The notes: generated by a model not told the origin, from the letters alone. Positions 51,639-62,025 are shown, counted from the stretch's first letter. The stretch: DNA of 64,000 nt from Bacteroides sp. (GCA_014801955.1 JAAVDE010000038.1:1-64000); one strand, 5' to 3'. Translations and numbers: made by a program.

Positions 51639-51993
51639 GCAGAATCGTGATGGCATCCTTGATGAGGTCAACACACGGTTTGCGTCCCGGGCAGCGCAGG
51701 TCGCGGCAGTTGACCTGACCTTGATTAAGAGCGGCGAACTTGTTAATCAGGGCGCTGACGCGGGCATACTGACCTTTCTTGTCGGCCGGGCCGGCATAGG
51801 TTTTGTCGCCACACACGATGGCCATGGCCGACGCCGCGCCGCAGATGTTGCCGGTGTTGCCGACTCCGGTTCCAAGCCCGGCGGTCACCGCCTCGAGCGC
51901 GGGGTTGAAGGTCATTGCCACGCACTGCGAGCAGTTATAGCCTTCGGCTCTGAGTGCCACGGCTTTAGAGATGCGTTCTTCGAGAGTTACCAT
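51622..51993 (-). CDS. C_GCAxxG_C_C family redox-type protein
   Basis: A 123-aa protein with spaced cysteine motifs: GYNCSQCV, GNICGAASA and RDLRCPGRKPC, the pattern of the C_GCAxxG_C_C family. The start at 51993 is preferred to 52053, which would overlap ung by 67 nt; at 51993 the overlap is 7 nt. There is no signal peptide. Members are thought to be metal- or redox-binding, but no reaction is established. Confidence 0.85.
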   Translation of the reverse strand: MVTLEERISKAVALRAEGYNCSQCVAMTFNPALEAVTAGLGTGVGNTGNICGAASAMAIVCGDKTYAGPADKKGQYARVSALINKFAALNQGQVNCRDLRCPGRKPCVDLIKDAITILHEANL

Positions 51994-52649
51994 ATTATTT
52001 CCTGTTTGCCTTGTTGGCGTAGATATTCGTTGGTTTTTGAAAAATGTCGGCATCCGAAAAATCCGCGGTGGGCGCTCAGTGGCGAAGGGTGGGGCGCCTC
52101 TAAAATCAGATGCTTGCTCCGGTCAATCAGCGGGGCTTTGCGCCGCGCGTGGCTGCCCCAGAGAATGAACACCAGTCCGCTGCGCCGCTCCGACAGGGCG
52201 CTGATTGCCGCGTCGGTCAGCAGCTCCCATCCGATGGCTGAATGTGAGGCTGCTTCGTGGGCTCTGACGGTCAGCGAGCTGTTGAGCAGCAAAACGCCCT
52301 GTTCGGCCCAGCGGCTAAGGTCGCCCGAGGCGGGAATCGGAGTGCCCAGGTCGCTGCGTATTTCCTTGTAGATATTAATCAGCGACGGCGGAATGTCAAT
52401 GCCGGGCGCAACGGAAAAGGCGAGCCCGTTGGCCTGGCCTTCGCCGTGGTAGGGGTCCTGGCCGAGAATCACAACCTTTACCGCCGAGAACGGACAGAGG
52501 TCAAACGCGGCGAAAATCTGCGACGCGGGCGGAAAGACCCTGCCCGCAGCATACTCGCGGCGCACTATCTCGGCTGTTTTGGCAAAAGAAGCTGACTCCC
52601 AATATGAAGCCAGCTGTTCTTTCCATTCGTTGTTGATTCTTACGTTCAT
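51987..52649 (-). CDS. ung: Uracil-DNA glycosylase
   Basis: Family 1 UDG that removes uracil from DNA. The 220-aa protein has GQDPYHGEGQANGLAFSV with the water-activating Asp, LLLNSSLTVRAHEAASH, and the DNA-intercalating HPSPLSAHRGFFGCRHFSKTN motif with its catalytic His. Length and motifs are complete. It overlaps the DUF805 gene by 4 nt and the Cys-rich gene by 7 nt. Confidence 0.96.
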   Translation of the reverse strand: MNVRINNEWKEQLASYWESASFAKTAEIVRREYAAGRVFPPASQIFAAFDLCPFSAVKVVILGQDPYHGEGQANGLAFSVAPGIDIPPSLINIYKEIRSDLGTPIPASGDLSRWAEQGVLLLNSSLTVRAHEAASHSAIGWELLTDAAISALSERRSGLVFILWGSHARRKAPLIDRSKHLILEAPHPSPLSAHRGFFGCRHFSKTNEYLRQQGKQEIIW

Positions 52650-53032
52650 GCCGGAACTACGTTCGGCACCGGGCCGAAGCGGTTGTCGATATATTCAGAG
52701 TCCTTACACATCCAAATGATATAGATGATGGTGCCGATCAGCGGAATGCAGTTAATCAGAATCCAGCCGCCGCCTTTGCCGATGTCGTGGAGTCGGCGAA
52801 CGCTGACCGCCAGCGAAGGGAGGAATAGTGCCAGGCTGACTATGCCCGACAGCGATTCGGCCGGAGAATTTATGCCGGCGATGAAAACTGACGAGCCAAC
52901 CAGCGACTGCACAACAAAAAGGAACAAGTTGAACCACCAGTATTCCGAGCGGCTTGCGCGACCTGAAAAAGTAGCGTACTTGCTGAAAGCCATTGAAATG
53001 GCTTCGGTAAATGAGACTTGACGTTGATACAT
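52646..53032 (-). CDS. DUF805 family membrane protein
   Basis: A 128-aa protein with three or four hydrophobic helices. It shows the DUF805 features FSGRASRSEYWWFNLF and the LFLPSLAVSVRRLHDIGKGGGWILI segment. The start at 53032 is chosen because the -7 element lies 29 nt upstream; the longer frame would begin inside the leader. The function is unknown. It is the first gene of a five-gene operon with ung, the Cys-rich protein, Plug and DUF3109. Confidence 0.88.
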   Translation of the reverse strand: MYQRQVSFTEAISMAFSKYATFSGRASRSEYWWFNLFLFVVQSLVGSSVFIAGINSPAESLSGIVSLALFLPSLAVSVRRLHDIGKGGGWILINCIPLIGTIIYIIWMCKDSEYIDNRFGPVPNVVPA

Positions 53033-53061
53033 AATGATAGCGATGATTGTTAGTTCAGCGG

Positions 53062-53069
53062 CAAATATA
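53062..53069 (-). promoter_or_regulatory. -7 element of the DUF805-ung operon
   Basis: TATATTTG on the minus strand, fitting TAnnTTTG, 29 nt before the DUF805 start at 53032. No convincing -33 box was found. Confidence 0.6.
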
Positions 53070-53112
53070 GGCAAATTCTTTGAATAAATGTTAGAAATTC
53101 CGGAAAAATGAG

Positions 53113-53120
53113 TAACTTTG
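53113..53120 (+). promoter_or_regulatory. -7 element of the fdtA-like operon
   Basis: TAACTTTG on the plus strand, 10 nt before the ATG at 53131, implying a very short leader. It is divergent from the DUF805 promoter. Confidence 0.7.
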
Positions 53121-53130
53121 TGGGTAAATT

Positions 53131-53499
53131 ATGAGTAACGCAAGGATAATTGAACTGCCGAAGATTCTCGATGAGCGCGGAAACCTGTCGTTCATCGAGG
53201 AGTGTAACCATGTTCCGTTCAAGATCGCTCGCGTCTACTGGGTCTACGACGTTCCGGGCGGGCAGCGGCGCGACGGCCATGCCTACCGCCGCAATCAGGA
53301 ATTGATTGTTGCCCTTTCCGGTTCGTTTGATGTTCAGCTCGGCTCGGGCGAGGTTTATTCCTTGAACCGCAGCTATTACGGCCTTTATGTTCCGGCCGGA
53401 ACATGGCGCGAGCTGAAAAACTTTTCGACCAACTCCCTGGCGATGATTCTGGCTTCGGAGCCATATAACCCCGACGATTATGTGTATGACAACGATTGA
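53131..53499 (+). CDS. FdtA/QdtA-family cupin, HAYR variant
   Basis: A 122-aa single-domain cupin of the sugar 3,4-ketoisomerase family (VYWVYDVPGGQRRDGHAYRR, ELIVALSGSFDV, LYVPAGTWRELKNFS). Known enzymes isomerise dTDP-4-keto-6-deoxyglucose. The usual HAHR motif is GHAYR here (His50, Tyr52), so one of the two active-site histidines is replaced by tyrosine. I recall similar HAY variants paired with HAH copies in Bacteroides. It may be a partner subunit or have altered specificity. The next gene overlaps it by 14-20 nt. Confidence 0.85.
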   Translation: MSNARIIELPKILDERGNLSFIEECNHVPFKIARVYWVYDVPGGQRRDGHAYRRNQELIVALSGSFDVQLGSGEVYSLNRSYYGLYVPAGTWRELKNFSTNSLAMILASEPYNPDDYVYDND

Positions 53500-53902
53500 C
53501 GACTGCCGCATCATCTCGCTTCCGCGCCATAGCAGCGACCGCCAGGGAAATCTGACCGTTGCCGAGAACCTGCCGTTCGCAATCCGCCGGGTTTATTATC
53601 TCTATGACGTTCCCGGCGGCGAAAACCGCGGCGAACACGCCCACAGGGAGCTTGACCAGTTGATTGTTGCCGCTTCGGGGAGCTTCACCGTTATGCTCGA
53701 CGACGGTCGTCGCCGCCGCGAGGTTTTCCTGAACCGACCGAACGTAGGCCTGATGATTCCCCACGGCATTTGGCATCATCTCCACGATTTTTCGTCGGGG
53801 GCAGTGGCGCTTTCGCTAACCTCCGATCTTTATCGCGAAGAGGATTATCTTCGCCGTTATGAAGACTTCATGCAATTCCGAACAGAAAATGGAGCAGATT
53901 AA
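53486..53902 (+). CDS. fdtA: FdtA/QdtA-family sugar 3,4-ketoisomerase
   Basis: A 138-aa cupin with the intact [20 protein letters not shown] motif (His51, His53) and [17 protein letters not shown], consistent with an active dTDP-4-keto-6-deoxyglucose 3,4-ketoisomerase. Two ATGs are possible (53480 and 53486); the second fits the family start better. It lies inside a four-gene unit between the HAY variant and the FdtB-like aminotransferase and overlaps the latter by 14 nt. The sugar series is inferred from the family. Confidence 0.83.
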   Translation: MTTIDDCRIISLPRHSSDRQGNLTVAENLPFAIRRVYYLYDVPGGENRGEHAHRELDQLIVAASGSFTVMLDDGRRRREVFLNRPNVGLMIPHGIWHHLHDFSSGAVALSLTSDLYREEDYLRRYEDFMQFRTENGAD

Positions 53903-54995
53903 ATTTCTTGACCTGCAAAAAATTAACGCACTCCACGGGCCGGCCATCAAGGCCGCGACCGAGCGCGTTGTCGATTCCGGCTGGTATCTGCAAGGCGCCG
54001 AGAATAAGGCTTTCGAGGCGGAATATGCCGACTATATCGGCACTGCCCACGCCGTTGGCTGCGGCAATGGTCTCGATGCGCTGCGCCTGATTCTGCGCGC
54101 CTATATTGAACTGGGGCGGCTCCGCCCGGGCGATGAGGTTATTGTGCCTGCCAATACCTATATTGCGTCGATACTGGCTATTACCGACTGCGGACTCGTT
54201 CCGGTTTTGGTCGAGCCCGACCAGCAGACGCTTCAGATCGATGCGCAGAGGGTGGGGGAGGCGGTAACTCCGGCCACCCGAGCCGTGATGATAGTTCATC
54301 TCTATGGCCGCTGTGCCTATTCGGAGCAGATTGCCGAAATTTGCCGCCGGAACGACCTGCTGCTGATTGAAGATAACGCGCAGGCCCACGGCTGCCTCTG
54401 GCATGGGCGGCGCACCGGCTCTCTCGGCGATGCTGCCGGCCATAGCTTCTATCCGGGCAAGAATCTCGGCGCGCTGGGCGACGGCGGAGCCGTTACGACC
54501 GATGACCCCGAGCTGGCCGCTATGGTTCGCGCGCTGGCCAATTATGGCTCAGCCAGGAAGTATGTTTTCGATCATGTCGGCTTCAATTCGCGCCTCGATG
54601 AGATTCAGGCCGCGGTGCTCAGGGTCAAACTGCCGTTTCTCGACGCTGAGAACCGGCGGCGCAAGGAAATTGCCGCGCTCTATGAGGCGGGAATCACCAA
54701 CCCGAAAATTAAACTGCCGCTCCCGGTCGATAGCGACAGCAACGTGGTTCATATCTTTCCGGTGTTTGCCGAAGAGCGCGACCGCCTGCAGAAGTATTTG
54801 GCCGACAACGGCGTTCAAACGCTGATTCACTATCCGATTCCGCCCCACCGCCAGCAGTGCTACCGGCAGTGGGCCGCACTCCGATTCCCAATAACCGAAC
54901 AAATTCATAACCAAGAACTTTCGCTGCCGGTTTCGCCGGTGATGACCACCGAAGAGGTGCAGCGCGTTATTAACTTAATTAATTCATGGACATAG
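53889..54995 (+). CDS. fdtB: DegT/DnrJ aminotransferase, FdtB-like
   Basis: A 368-aa PLP-dependent sugar aminotransferase. It shows [17 protein letters not shown] at the start, [48 protein letters not shown] and the PLP lysine Lys191 in [17 protein letters not shown]. It should aminate the 3-keto sugar made by the preceding cupin to give a dTDP-3-amino-3,6-dideoxyhexose for surface glycan. The start at 53889 is preferred over 53859 because residue 1 then begins the family core. It overlaps the antiporter gene by 10 nt. Confidence 0.87.
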   Translation: MEQIKFLDLQKINALHGPAIKAATERVVDSGWYLQGAENKAFEAEYADYIGTAHAVGCGNGLDALRLILRAYIELGRLRPGDEVIVPANTYIASILAITDCGLVPVLVEPDQQTLQIDAQRVGEAVTPATRAVMIVHLYGRCAYSEQIAEICRRNDLLLIEDNAQAHGCLWHGRRTGSLGDAAGHSFYPGKNLGALGDGGAVTTDDPELAAMVRALANYGSARKYVFDHVGFNSRLDEIQAAVLRVKLPFLDAENRRRKEIAALYEAGITNPKIKLPLPVDSDSNVVHIFPVFAEERDRLQKYLADNGVQTLIHYPIPPHRQQCYRQWAALRFPITEQIHNQELSLPVSPVMTTEEVQRVINLINSWT

Positions 54996-55936
54996 TCTTT
55001 TTGATTGCCGGATTCGTTTTGATTCTCGGCGGAGCAAACTTCATGACCGACGGCTGCGCGGCTGTTGCCAAGCGCTTCGGGGTCAGTGATTTCGTTATTG
55101 GTCTGACGATTGTTTCCATCGGAACGAGCGCGCCGGAATTTATTGTTAGTCTTTTGGCGGCCATCGAGGGTGCCCCGGCAATGTCGATTGGCAATATTGT
55201 CGGCTCCAATATCTTTAACATACTGATGATTATCGGTATCGTTGCCATTCTGCGGCCCATCAGCGTTCCGAAAACCGTTTTGACCGGCGATGCGATTTGG
55301 ATGCTCATCTCCTCGCTGGCCATGTTTTTCGTTGGCATGGCTCCCGAACTCGGAGCCGGTCCGAGGGTGTTGACGCGCGTCAGCTCGCTGCTGTTCGTTT
55401 TGTTCTTCGCCCTGTTTCTCTTAAACGCGCTGACCAAACCGAAAACCTCCGGCGATTCACCCGAGGAGGAAATCAAGTCCATGCCCCTGTGGCGCTCGCT
55501 GCTCTATTTGTTCGGCGGCCTGGGAGTGCTGGTGTGGGGTGGCGAATGGTTCGTTGACGGCGCCACCGGCCTGGCCCGTATGCTCGGCTGGAGCGAGGCG
55601 CTCATTGGCCTGACAATCCTTGCCGTCGGAACGTCGCTGCCCGAGCTTGCCGCTTCAATAACCGCCGCCCTGAAGGGAATGTCGGGTCTGTCGGTCGGAA
55701 CCGTTATCGGCTCCTGTATTTTCAACGTGTTCTTCGTTTTGGGCTGCGCCGGAACGATTACGCCGATGGCCTTCGGCAATATCGGCCCCGTTGACCTGAG
55801 CGTTCTGCTGGTTTCGGCGGTTCTTTTCCTTGCGTTCGGCTTTTTGTTTGGCAATAAGGTTATTAAACGTTGGGAGGGTATAGTGATGGCGATTGTCTAT
55901 ATCGCCTACATGATTTACCTTTATATGAACATATAA
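54986..55936 (+). CDS. Calcium/sodium antiporter (YrbG/CaxA family)
   Basis: A 316-aa membrane protein with two homologous halves of five helices each. The alpha repeats are [33 protein letters not shown] and [33 protein letters not shown], with the acidic ion-binding residues in PE. It should exchange Ca2+ for Na+ at the inner membrane. The start codon lies inside the aminotransferase gene (10-nt overlap), so the two are translationally linked, although their roles seem unrelated. Confidence 0.92.
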   Translation: MDIVFLIAGFVLILGGANFMTDGCAAVAKRFGVSDFVIGLTIVSIGTSAPEFIVSLLAAIEGAPAMSIGNIVGSNIFNILMIIGIVAILRPISVPKTVLTGDAIWMLISSLAMFFVGMAPELGAGPRVLTRVSSLLFVLFFALFLLNALTKPKTSGDSPEEEIKSMPLWRSLLYLFGGLGVLVWGGEWFVDGATGLARMLGWSEALIGLTILAVGTSLPELAASITAALKGMSGLSVGTVIGSCIFNVFFVLGCAGTITPMAFGNIGPVDLSVLLVSAVLFLAFGFLFGNKVIKRWEGIVMAIVYIAYMIYLYMNI

Positions 55937-55944
55937 AAAATAAA

Positions 55945-55977
55945 TTTGGAGCGAAAGCGAAAAAATTGTTACCTTTG
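55945..55977 (+). promoter_or_regulatory. Promoter of gyrA
   Basis: TTTG (55945-55948), 21 nt, TACCTTTG (55970-55977), matching TTTG/TAnnTTTG. The gyrA ATG is at 56010, giving a leader of about 25 nt. Confidence 0.75.
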
Positions 55978-56009
55978 TAGGTTGAAAAATCAAAACTGAA
56001 TCACAAAAT

Positions 56010-58538
56010 ATGCTTAATCAGGAAAGAATCCAGAAAATCAATATCGAGAGCGAAATGAAAACCGCCTACATCGACTATTCGATGTCGGTTATCGTCAGTC
56101 GCGCTCTGCCCGACGTTCGCGACGGCCTCAAGCCCGTGCAGCGACGCGTGCTCTATGGCATGAACGTCATGGGCAACACCTCCGATAAACCCCACAAGAA
56201 ATCCGCCAACTGCGTCGGTGAGGTTATGGGTAAATATCACCCCCACGGCGACTCATCGATCTATGGCACGGTTGTTCGCCTGGCTCAGGACTGGAACATG
56301 CGCAATATTCTGGTCGACGGCCACGGCAACTTCGGCTCAATCGACGGCGACGGCGCCGCCGCTATGCGTTACACCGAGGTGCGCCTTGCAAAGATGGGCG
56401 AGGAGATGCTCTCCGACATTGAGAAGGACACGGTCGTTATGCAGCCCAACTATGATAACAACCACATTGAGCCGACCGTTCTTCCCGCCCGATTCCCCAA
56501 CCTGCTGGTCAACGGCGCAACCGGCATCGCGGTCGGTATGGCAACCAACATGCCGACCCACAACCTGCGCGAAACCATTGCCGGCACGATTGCGCTGCTC
56601 GAAAATCCCGAGCTCACAATCGAGGAGCTGATGGACTATATTCCGGCTCCCGACTTTCCGACCGGCGGTCTGATTTATGGTATCAACGGCGTTAAGGACG
56701 CCTATGCCACCGGACGCGGCCGCATCGTTGTTCGTGCTAAATACGACATGGTGCCCGAGGCGAACCATACCAACATCGTCATCACCGAAATCCCCTATGG
56801 CGTTAACCGCTCGGAACTGGTCAAGCAGATTGCCGGCCTCGTGACCGACAAAAAAATCGAAGGCATATCCAATATCCAGGACCTTTCGAACGAAGACACT
56901 AAGCAACACATCGTAATTACCCTGCGCTCCGATGCCAACGCCAACGTTGTTATGAACAAGCTCTTTAAGATGAGCATGTTGCAGTCTAGCTTCAGCGTCA
57001 ACAACGTTGCTCTGGTCAATGGGCGCCCGCGCACTCTGAACCTCAAGGAGATTCTCGCCGCCTTTATTGACCACCGCCACGACGTCGTTATTCGCCGAAC
57101 CAAGTTCGAACTGAAAAAAGCCGAAGAGCGCGCCCATATCCTCCAGGGCCTGATTATCGCGTCGCAAAACATCGACGAGGTTATCAAGATTATTAAGGAG
57201 AGCGCAAACACCGAGGCTGCCCGTCAGGCTCTGTCGGACCGCTTCGGCCTGAGCGAAGCCCAGACCCAGGCAATCGTTGAAATGCGCCTGCGCCAGCTGA
57301 CCGGCCTCGAGCAGGACAAGCTGCGCCAGAACTATGATGACCTGCTCAATGAAATCGAGCACCTGAAACTCATTCTCAGCGACCCCATCGTTTGTCGCGA
57401 CCTGATTAAAACCGAGCTTCAGGAAGTTGCAGATAAATATGGCGACGCCCGCCGCACCGAAATCAACCTCGCCGGCGGCGAGTTCAGCGACGACTCGTTT
57501 GTTGACGACGACGAAATGGTTATCACCATCAGCCACCTCGGCTATATCAAACGCACCAAACTCAGCGAATTCCGCGCCCAGAACCGCGGCGGCGTCGGCG
57601 TCAAGGGTTCTTCGACCCGTTCGGAAGACTTCATCGAGCATATCTACACGGCCAGCAACCGCTCCTACATGCTCTTCTTCACCGAGCGTGGCCGCTGCTA
57701 CTGGATTAAGGTCTACAACATTCCCGAATTTGGCCGCGCTCAGAAGGGTCGCGCCATTCAGAACCTGCTCAGCATTGAAGGCGGCGACCGCGTGAAGGCC
57801 TACATCGCCGTGCGCAATCTCGCCGACCGCGAATTTGTTGAAACCCACAACCTGGTGTTCTGCACCAAGAAGGGTATTGTTAAGAAAACCCCGCTCGAAG
57901 CGTACTCCCGTCCGCGCAATATCGGCGTGAACGCCATTATTATCCGCGAGGACGACGAACTGCTGCAGGTTGAAATGACCAACGGCGACAGCGAAATCAT
58001 CCTCGCTAACCGAAACGGTCGTGCAATCCGCTTCGACGAGCGTCGCGTTCGCGAAATGGGCCGCATGTCGACCGGTGTGCGCGGCATGACTCTCGACGAC
58101 GACAACGACGAAGTCGTAGGCATGATCTGCATGGAGCGCGATTCGGAAAAGACCGTCATGGTTCTCTCTGAAAAGGGCTACGGCAAACGCTCGGACCTCG
58201 AGGACTACCGCGTTACAAACCGCGGCGGCAAGGGCGTCAAGACCATGAGCATCACCGAAAAGACCGGCTCGCTCGTTGCAATCAAGAGCGTTGACGACAG
58301 CAATGACCTCGTTATCATTAACCGCAGCGGCATTACCATTCGCCTGCGCATGGCCGACATTCGCGTGATGGGCCGTGCAACGCAGGGCGTGCGCGTTATC
58401 AATCTCGAAAAGCGCGGCGACACCATTGCTAGCGTCTGCACCGTCGATACCGACCCTGAAGAAGAGGTCGAAATCCCCGACAATGACGTTGAGCAGAACG
58501 CCGACGCAGACACTACCGTTCAGGAAGAAAATCAATAA
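56010..58538 (+). CDS. gyrA: DNA gyrase subunit A
   Basis: The 842-aa breakage-reunion subunit of gyrase, which introduces negative supercoils. It shows the WHD region with [21 protein letters not shown], the active-site Tyr121 in [12 protein letters not shown], the tower and coiled coil, and C-terminal beta-pinwheel repeats with gyrase-box-like segments ([25 protein letters not shown]). The acidic tail is short. In the quinolone-resistance segment the serine matching E. coli Ser83 is present (Ser82), while the Asp87 equivalent is Gly86. It precedes the TPR gene by 18 nt. Confidence 0.96.
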   Translation: MLNQERIQKINIESEMKTAYIDYSMSVIVSRALPDVRDGLKPVQRRVLYGMNVMGNTSDKPHKKSANCVGEVMGKYHPHGDSSIYGTVVRLAQDWNMRNILVDGHGNFGSIDGDGAAAMRYTEVRLAKMGEEMLSDIEKDTVVMQPNYDNNHIEPTVLPARFPNLLVNGATGIAVGMATNMPTHNLRETIAGTIALLENPELTIEELMDYIPAPDFPTGGLIYGINGVKDAYATGRGRIVVRAKYDMVPEANHTNIVITEIPYGVNRSELVKQIAGLVTDKKIEGISNIQDLSNEDTKQHIVITLRSDANANVVMNKLFKMSMLQSSFSVNNVALVNGRPRTLNLKEILAAFIDHRHDVVIRRTKFELKKAEERAHILQGLIIASQNIDEVIKIIKESANTEAARQALSDRFGLSEAQTQAIVEMRLRQLTGLEQDKLRQNYDDLLNEIEHLKLILSDPIVCRDLIKTELQEVADKYGDARRTEINLAGGEFSDDSFVDDDEMVITISHLGYIKRTKLSEFRAQNRGGVGVKGSSTRSEDFIEHIYTASNRSYMLFFTERGRCYWIKVYNIPEFGRAQKGRAIQNLLSIEGGDRVKAYIAVRNLADREFVETHNLVFCTKKGIVKKTPLEAYSRPRNIGVNAIIIREDDELLQVEMTNGDSEIILANRNGRAIRFDERRVREMGRMSTGVRGMTLDDDNDEVVGMICMERDSEKTVMVLSEKGYGKRSDLEDYRVTNRGGKGVKTMSITEKTGSLVAIKSVDDSNDLVIINRSGITIRLRMADIRVMGRATQGVRVINLEKRGDTIASVCTVDTDPEEEVEIPDNDVEQNADADTTVQEENQ

Positions 58539-58556
58539 ACTAATATCTATAAACAA

Positions 58557-59819
58557 ATGAAAAAAGTTCTTTTAATAGCTTGTGGCCTCATGATGGCCGG
58601 CAGCGCATTTGCTCAGCAAAGCGTTTTGAAGGACGCCGAACGCGCACTGCGCGTTGAGGTGCCCGACCACGCCAAAATCGCTTCCATGCTCGAGGGCGCG
58701 ATGACCAATCCCGAAACCGCCGAAGATGTTAAAACCTGGTATCTTGCCGGTAAAAATGCCTTCCAGACCTGGCAGACCGGCTGGGAGCAGCTCCAGCAGG
58801 GCGGCAACCCCGACAAGGTCAAGATGAGTAAGGCAATCGTCGATGGCTATGACTTCTATGTCAAGGCTTTCGGCATGGATACCGTCAGAACTCTTGACAA
58901 AAAAGGCGTAGAAAAAATCAAAACCAAGTATTCCAAGGAAATGGTAAAGACCATCGTTGCCAACATGGACCGTTTCTACGACGCCGGTGCCCTGCTCTAT
59001 GAAGGCCAGGACCTGCCCCGTGCATATCGCGCTTGGGAAATCTACACCTCCATGCCCACTATGCCCAGCCTTGGCAAAGACGCACCCGCTGCTCCCCATG
59101 ACTCCATCATGGGTCAGACCTACTACAACATGGGTATCTTCGCCTATCAGGCCGACATGAAGCCCGAAGCCCTCAAGTCATTCGTCAATGCTATCGAACA
59201 CGGCTGGGGCGAAGCCGCCTACGACAACGCTCTCGCTCTGGCTGCCGAACTCGAGGATATGCCCATGATGGAACGCATCGCCAACGAAGGCTTCAATAAG
59301 TTCGGCAAACAGAACTATATCGGCACTCTCGTAAGCCTCTACGTTAAGAAAGGCGACTACGACACCGCCCTGCAGATGGTTAACCGCGCGCTGGCTCAGA
59401 ACCCCGATAACGCCGTTCTCTATAACGTTAAAGGTGTCCTGGTTGAAAGCACCGCTCAGGAAGAGGGCCTTGCTCCCGAAAAAGTCGCTGCTGCCAACGA
59501 AGAAGCGCTCGGCTACTACGGCAAAGCAGTTGAACTCGACGCCAACAACCCCGAGGCTCGCTTCAACTATGGCCGTATGCTTGCCAACAAGGCCTACAAA
59601 GCCAGCGACGACGGCATCGAACTCAGCAATGAAGATTACAACAAACTCCAGGAAGAAGTAATTGTTCCCTACTTCAAACAGGCCGCCGAGCAGCTCGAAG
59701 CCTGCATCGCCATCAATCCCGAAACCAACCGTCAGGCCTTCACCATCCTGAAAAACATTTACTACAACCTCAAGGACGACGTTAACATGCAGCGCATCGC
59801 CGACCTCGAACTCGAATAA
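58557..59819 (+). CDS. Secreted tetratricopeptide repeat protein
   Basis: A 420-aa protein with a signal peptide (MKKVLLIACGLMMAGSAFAQ) and several TPR motifs (YNMGIFAYQADMKPEALKSF, LVSLYVKKGDYDTALQMVNR, EALGYYGKAVELDANNPEAR). There is no catalytic motif. It lies 18 nt after gyrA and is read with it; this neighbour pair also occurs in Bacteroides in my memory. A periplasmic scaffold is likely, but no partner is evident. A strong terminator follows. Confidence 0.88.
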   Translation: MKKVLLIACGLMMAGSAFAQQSVLKDAERALRVEVPDHAKIASMLEGAMTNPETAEDVKTWYLAGKNAFQTWQTGWEQLQQGGNPDKVKMSKAIVDGYDFYVKAFGMDTVRTLDKKGVEKIKTKYSKEMVKTIVANMDRFYDAGALLYEGQDLPRAYRAWEIYTSMPTMPSLGKDAPAAPHDSIMGQTYYNMGIFAYQADMKPEALKSFVNAIEHGWGEAAYDNALALAAELEDMPMMERIANEGFNKFGKQNYIGTLVSLYVKKGDYDTALQMVNRALAQNPDNAVLYNVKGVLVESTAQEEGLAPEKVAAANEEALGYYGKAVELDANNPEARFNYGRMLANKAYKASDDGIELSNEDYNKLQEEVIVPYFKQAAEQLEACIAINPETNRQAFTILKNIYYNLKDDVNMQRIADLELE

Positions 59820-59843
59820 TCTCCGAACATAAAATTCCCTCTT

Positions 59844-59876
59844 CCCCGGCAATTCTCGTTGTCGGGGATTTTTTTT
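59844..59876 (+). terminator. Rho-independent terminator after the TPR gene
   Basis: CCCCGGCAA pairs with TTGTCGGGG across a 6-nt loop (one G-U pair), followed after AT by a run of eight T, 24 nt after the stop codon of the TPR gene. It ends the gyrA transcript. Confidence 0.9.
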
Positions 59877-59883
59877 GAAAAAT

Positions 59884-59915
59884 TTTGGTGAATAGCGAAA
59901 AAATTCGTAAATTTG
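59884..59915 (+). promoter_or_regulatory. Promoter of clpP-clpX
   Basis: TTTG (59884-59887), 20 nt, TAAATTTG (59908-59915). The clpP ATG is at 59948. No heat-shock inverted repeat was recognised. Confidence 0.75.
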
Positions 59916-59947
59916 TATATAAATTTCAATGAAAGGTACTAATTTTT

Positions 59948-60649
59948 ATGGCAAATTTCAATCCCAACGACTTCAGAAACTTCGCAACGAAGCACTGTGG
60001 CATAAACCCTTTGGTGTTTGACCAGTTCACGGCCAAAGCCAATAACGACCTGATAACGTCGAGCTATATCTCTCCCACCATTATTGAAGAACGTCAGCTG
60101 AACGTTGCTCAGATGGACGTTTTCTCGCGTCTGATGATGGACAGAATCATTTTCCTCGGAACTGACGTTAACGATTATTCGGCCAACGTTATTCAGGCTC
60201 AGCTGCTGTATCTCGACAGCGCCGACCCCGGCAAGGACGTCAGCATCTACATCAACTCGCCCGGCGGCAGCGTTTATGCCGGTCTTGGCATTTACGACAC
60301 GATGCAGTATATTTCGAGCGACGTAGCCACCATCTGCACCGGCATGGCTGCCTCTATGGCTGCTGTTCTGCTCGTTGCAGGTCAAAAGGGCAAGCGCTTC
60401 GCCCTCAAGCACTCGCGCGTTATGATTCACCAGCCCATGGGTGGCGCCCAGGGTCAGGCCAGCGATATTGAAATCACCGCCCGCGAAATCCTGAAGCTGA
60501 AACACGAGCTCTATTCAATCATCGCCGACCATTCCGGCCAGCCGATTGAAAAGGTTGAGCGCGACAGCGACCGCGACTACTGGATGACGGCGCAGGAGGC
60601 AGAGCAATATGGCATGATCGACAAGGTTCTTATCAAAGCAAAGCAGTAA
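59948..60649 (+). CDS. clpP: ATP-dependent Clp protease proteolytic subunit
   Basis: The 233-aa serine protease core of the ClpXP degradation machine. The catalytic triad is Ser136 ([12 protein letters not shown]), His161 ([12 protein letters not shown]) and Asp210 (DSDRDYWMT). An N-terminal extension of about 25 residues relative to E. coli ClpP could be a propeptide. clpX follows after 10 nt. Confidence 0.97.
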   Translation: MANFNPNDFRNFATKHCGINPLVFDQFTAKANNDLITSSYISPTIIEERQLNVAQMDVFSRLMMDRIIFLGTDVNDYSANVIQAQLLYLDSADPGKDVSIYINSPGGSVYAGLGIYDTMQYISSDVATICTGMAASMAAVLLVAGQKGKRFALKHSRVMIHQPMGGAQGQASDIEITAREILKLKHELYSIIADHSGQPIEKVERDSDRDYWMTAQEAEQYGMIDKVLIKAKQ

Positions 60650-60659
60650 GGACCGGAGC

Positions 60660-61934
60660 ATGGCAAAGAAAAATCAACTCGGCAACAGATGCGCGTTCTG
60701 TGGCGGCCCTACGTCGCCCGGAGCGGCTTTGTTGCCGTCGCCAATTGATCCGTCGGTCTGCATCTGTTCCGACTGCCTGGGCCAGATCTATGACCTTTTT
60801 GGTGAAGAGCTCGGAGTCGGACGGAAATCTGCCGAAAAGACTCCCGCTCGCAAGGGCGCGAGCAAATCAAAGGTTCCGACCCCGCGCGAAATCAACGACT
60901 TTCTGAATCAATATGTAATCGGCCAGGACGACGCCAAGAAGTATCTTTCCGTAGCCGTTTATAACCACTACAAGCGTTTGAATCAGAAGGAATCGGACCT
61001 CGACCCGGAGGTTGACATTGAAAAGAGCAATATTATTATCGTCGGCCCGACCGGCACCGGCAAAACCTTGCTGGCCAAGACGATTGCCCGCCTGCTCGAC
61101 GTTCCGTTCACGATTGTTGACGCAACGGTGCTGACCGAAGCCGGCTATGTTGGCGAAGATATTGAGAGCCTGCTGACCCGACTGCTCCAAGCGGCTGACT
61201 ATGACGTTGAGCGCGCCCAGCGCGGCATTGTCTTTATCGACGAAATCGACAAGATTGCCCGCAAGGGCGACAATCCGTCGATCACGCGCGACGTCAGCGG
61301 CGAAGGCGTTCAGCAGGGCCTGCTGAAGCTGCTCGAAGGCTCGGTTGTTAACGTTCCGCCCCAGGGTGGACGCAAACACCCCGAGGCAAAGATGATTCCG
61401 GTCGACACCAAGGATATTCTGTTTATCTGCGGCGGCGCGTTCGATGGCATCGAGCGCAAAATCGCCCACCGACTGAACACCCACGTCGTTGGCTACTCCA
61501 CCAGTGCCGCCAAGCAGAAAATCCAACGCGACAACTATCTCCAATACGTTGCCCCGCAGGACCTGAAATCCTTCGGTCTGATTCCGGAAATCATTGGCCG
61601 TCTGCCGATTCTGACCCATCTCGATCCGCTGGACCGCGATGCGCTGCTGCGCGTTCTGACCGAGCCGAAAAATGCAATCATCCGTCAGTATGTCAAGATG
61701 TTTGCAATGGACGGCGTTAAGCTCACTTTTGAGCAGGACGCCCTGGAGCTCATCGTTGACAAGGCTATTGAGTATAAGCTCGGCGCCCGCGGCTTGCGTT
61801 CCATCGTTGAGTCAATCATGGTCGAGGCCATGTTCAACACTCCCGGAACCAAAACCAAGGAGCTGACAATTACGCGCGATTATGCCCTGGAGCAGATTCA
61901 AAAAGCTCACTTTGAAACCGACATCGTTAAATAA
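60660..61934 (+). CDS. clpX: Clp protease ATP-binding subunit ClpX
   Basis: The 424-aa AAA+ unfoldase that feeds tagged substrates to ClpP. It has the N-terminal zinc-binding domain (Cys11, Cys14, Cys36, Cys39), Walker A GPTGTGKT (129-136), Walker [12 protein letters not shown], the pore-loop region and the C-terminal helical domain with [10 protein letters not shown]. The length is normal. It starts 10 nt after the clpP stop codon. Confidence 0.97.
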   Translation: MAKKNQLGNRCAFCGGPTSPGAALLPSPIDPSVCICSDCLGQIYDLFGEELGVGRKSAEKTPARKGASKSKVPTPREINDFLNQYVIGQDDAKKYLSVAVYNHYKRLNQKESDLDPEVDIEKSNIIIVGPTGTGKTLLAKTIARLLDVPFTIVDATVLTEAGYVGEDIESLLTRLLQAADYDVERAQRGIVFIDEIDKIARKGDNPSITRDVSGEGVQQGLLKLLEGSVVNVPPQGGRKHPEAKMIPVDTKDILFICGGAFDGIERKIAHRLNTHVVGYSTSAAKQKIQRDNYLQYVAPQDLKSFGLIPEIIGRLPILTHLDPLDRDALLRVLTEPKNAIIRQYVKMFAMDGVKLTFEQDALELIVDKAIEYKLGARGLRSIVESIMVEAMFNTPGTKTKELTITRDYALEQIQKAHFETDIVK

Positions 61935-62025
61935 CCAACTCGACCTAATTTCAAAACAGAAAGTATCCTCCCGACGCATTTAATTCTTACAATCATTTTT
62001 TTTCACACAACAAGCATCATTAATT

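Noticed and set aside
56337..58556. A 739-codon open frame antisense to gyrA
   Set aside because: It covers a well-supported gyrA in full, has no recognisable domain, and reads as a codon-bias shadow; GC-rich third positions leave long open frames on the opposite strand.
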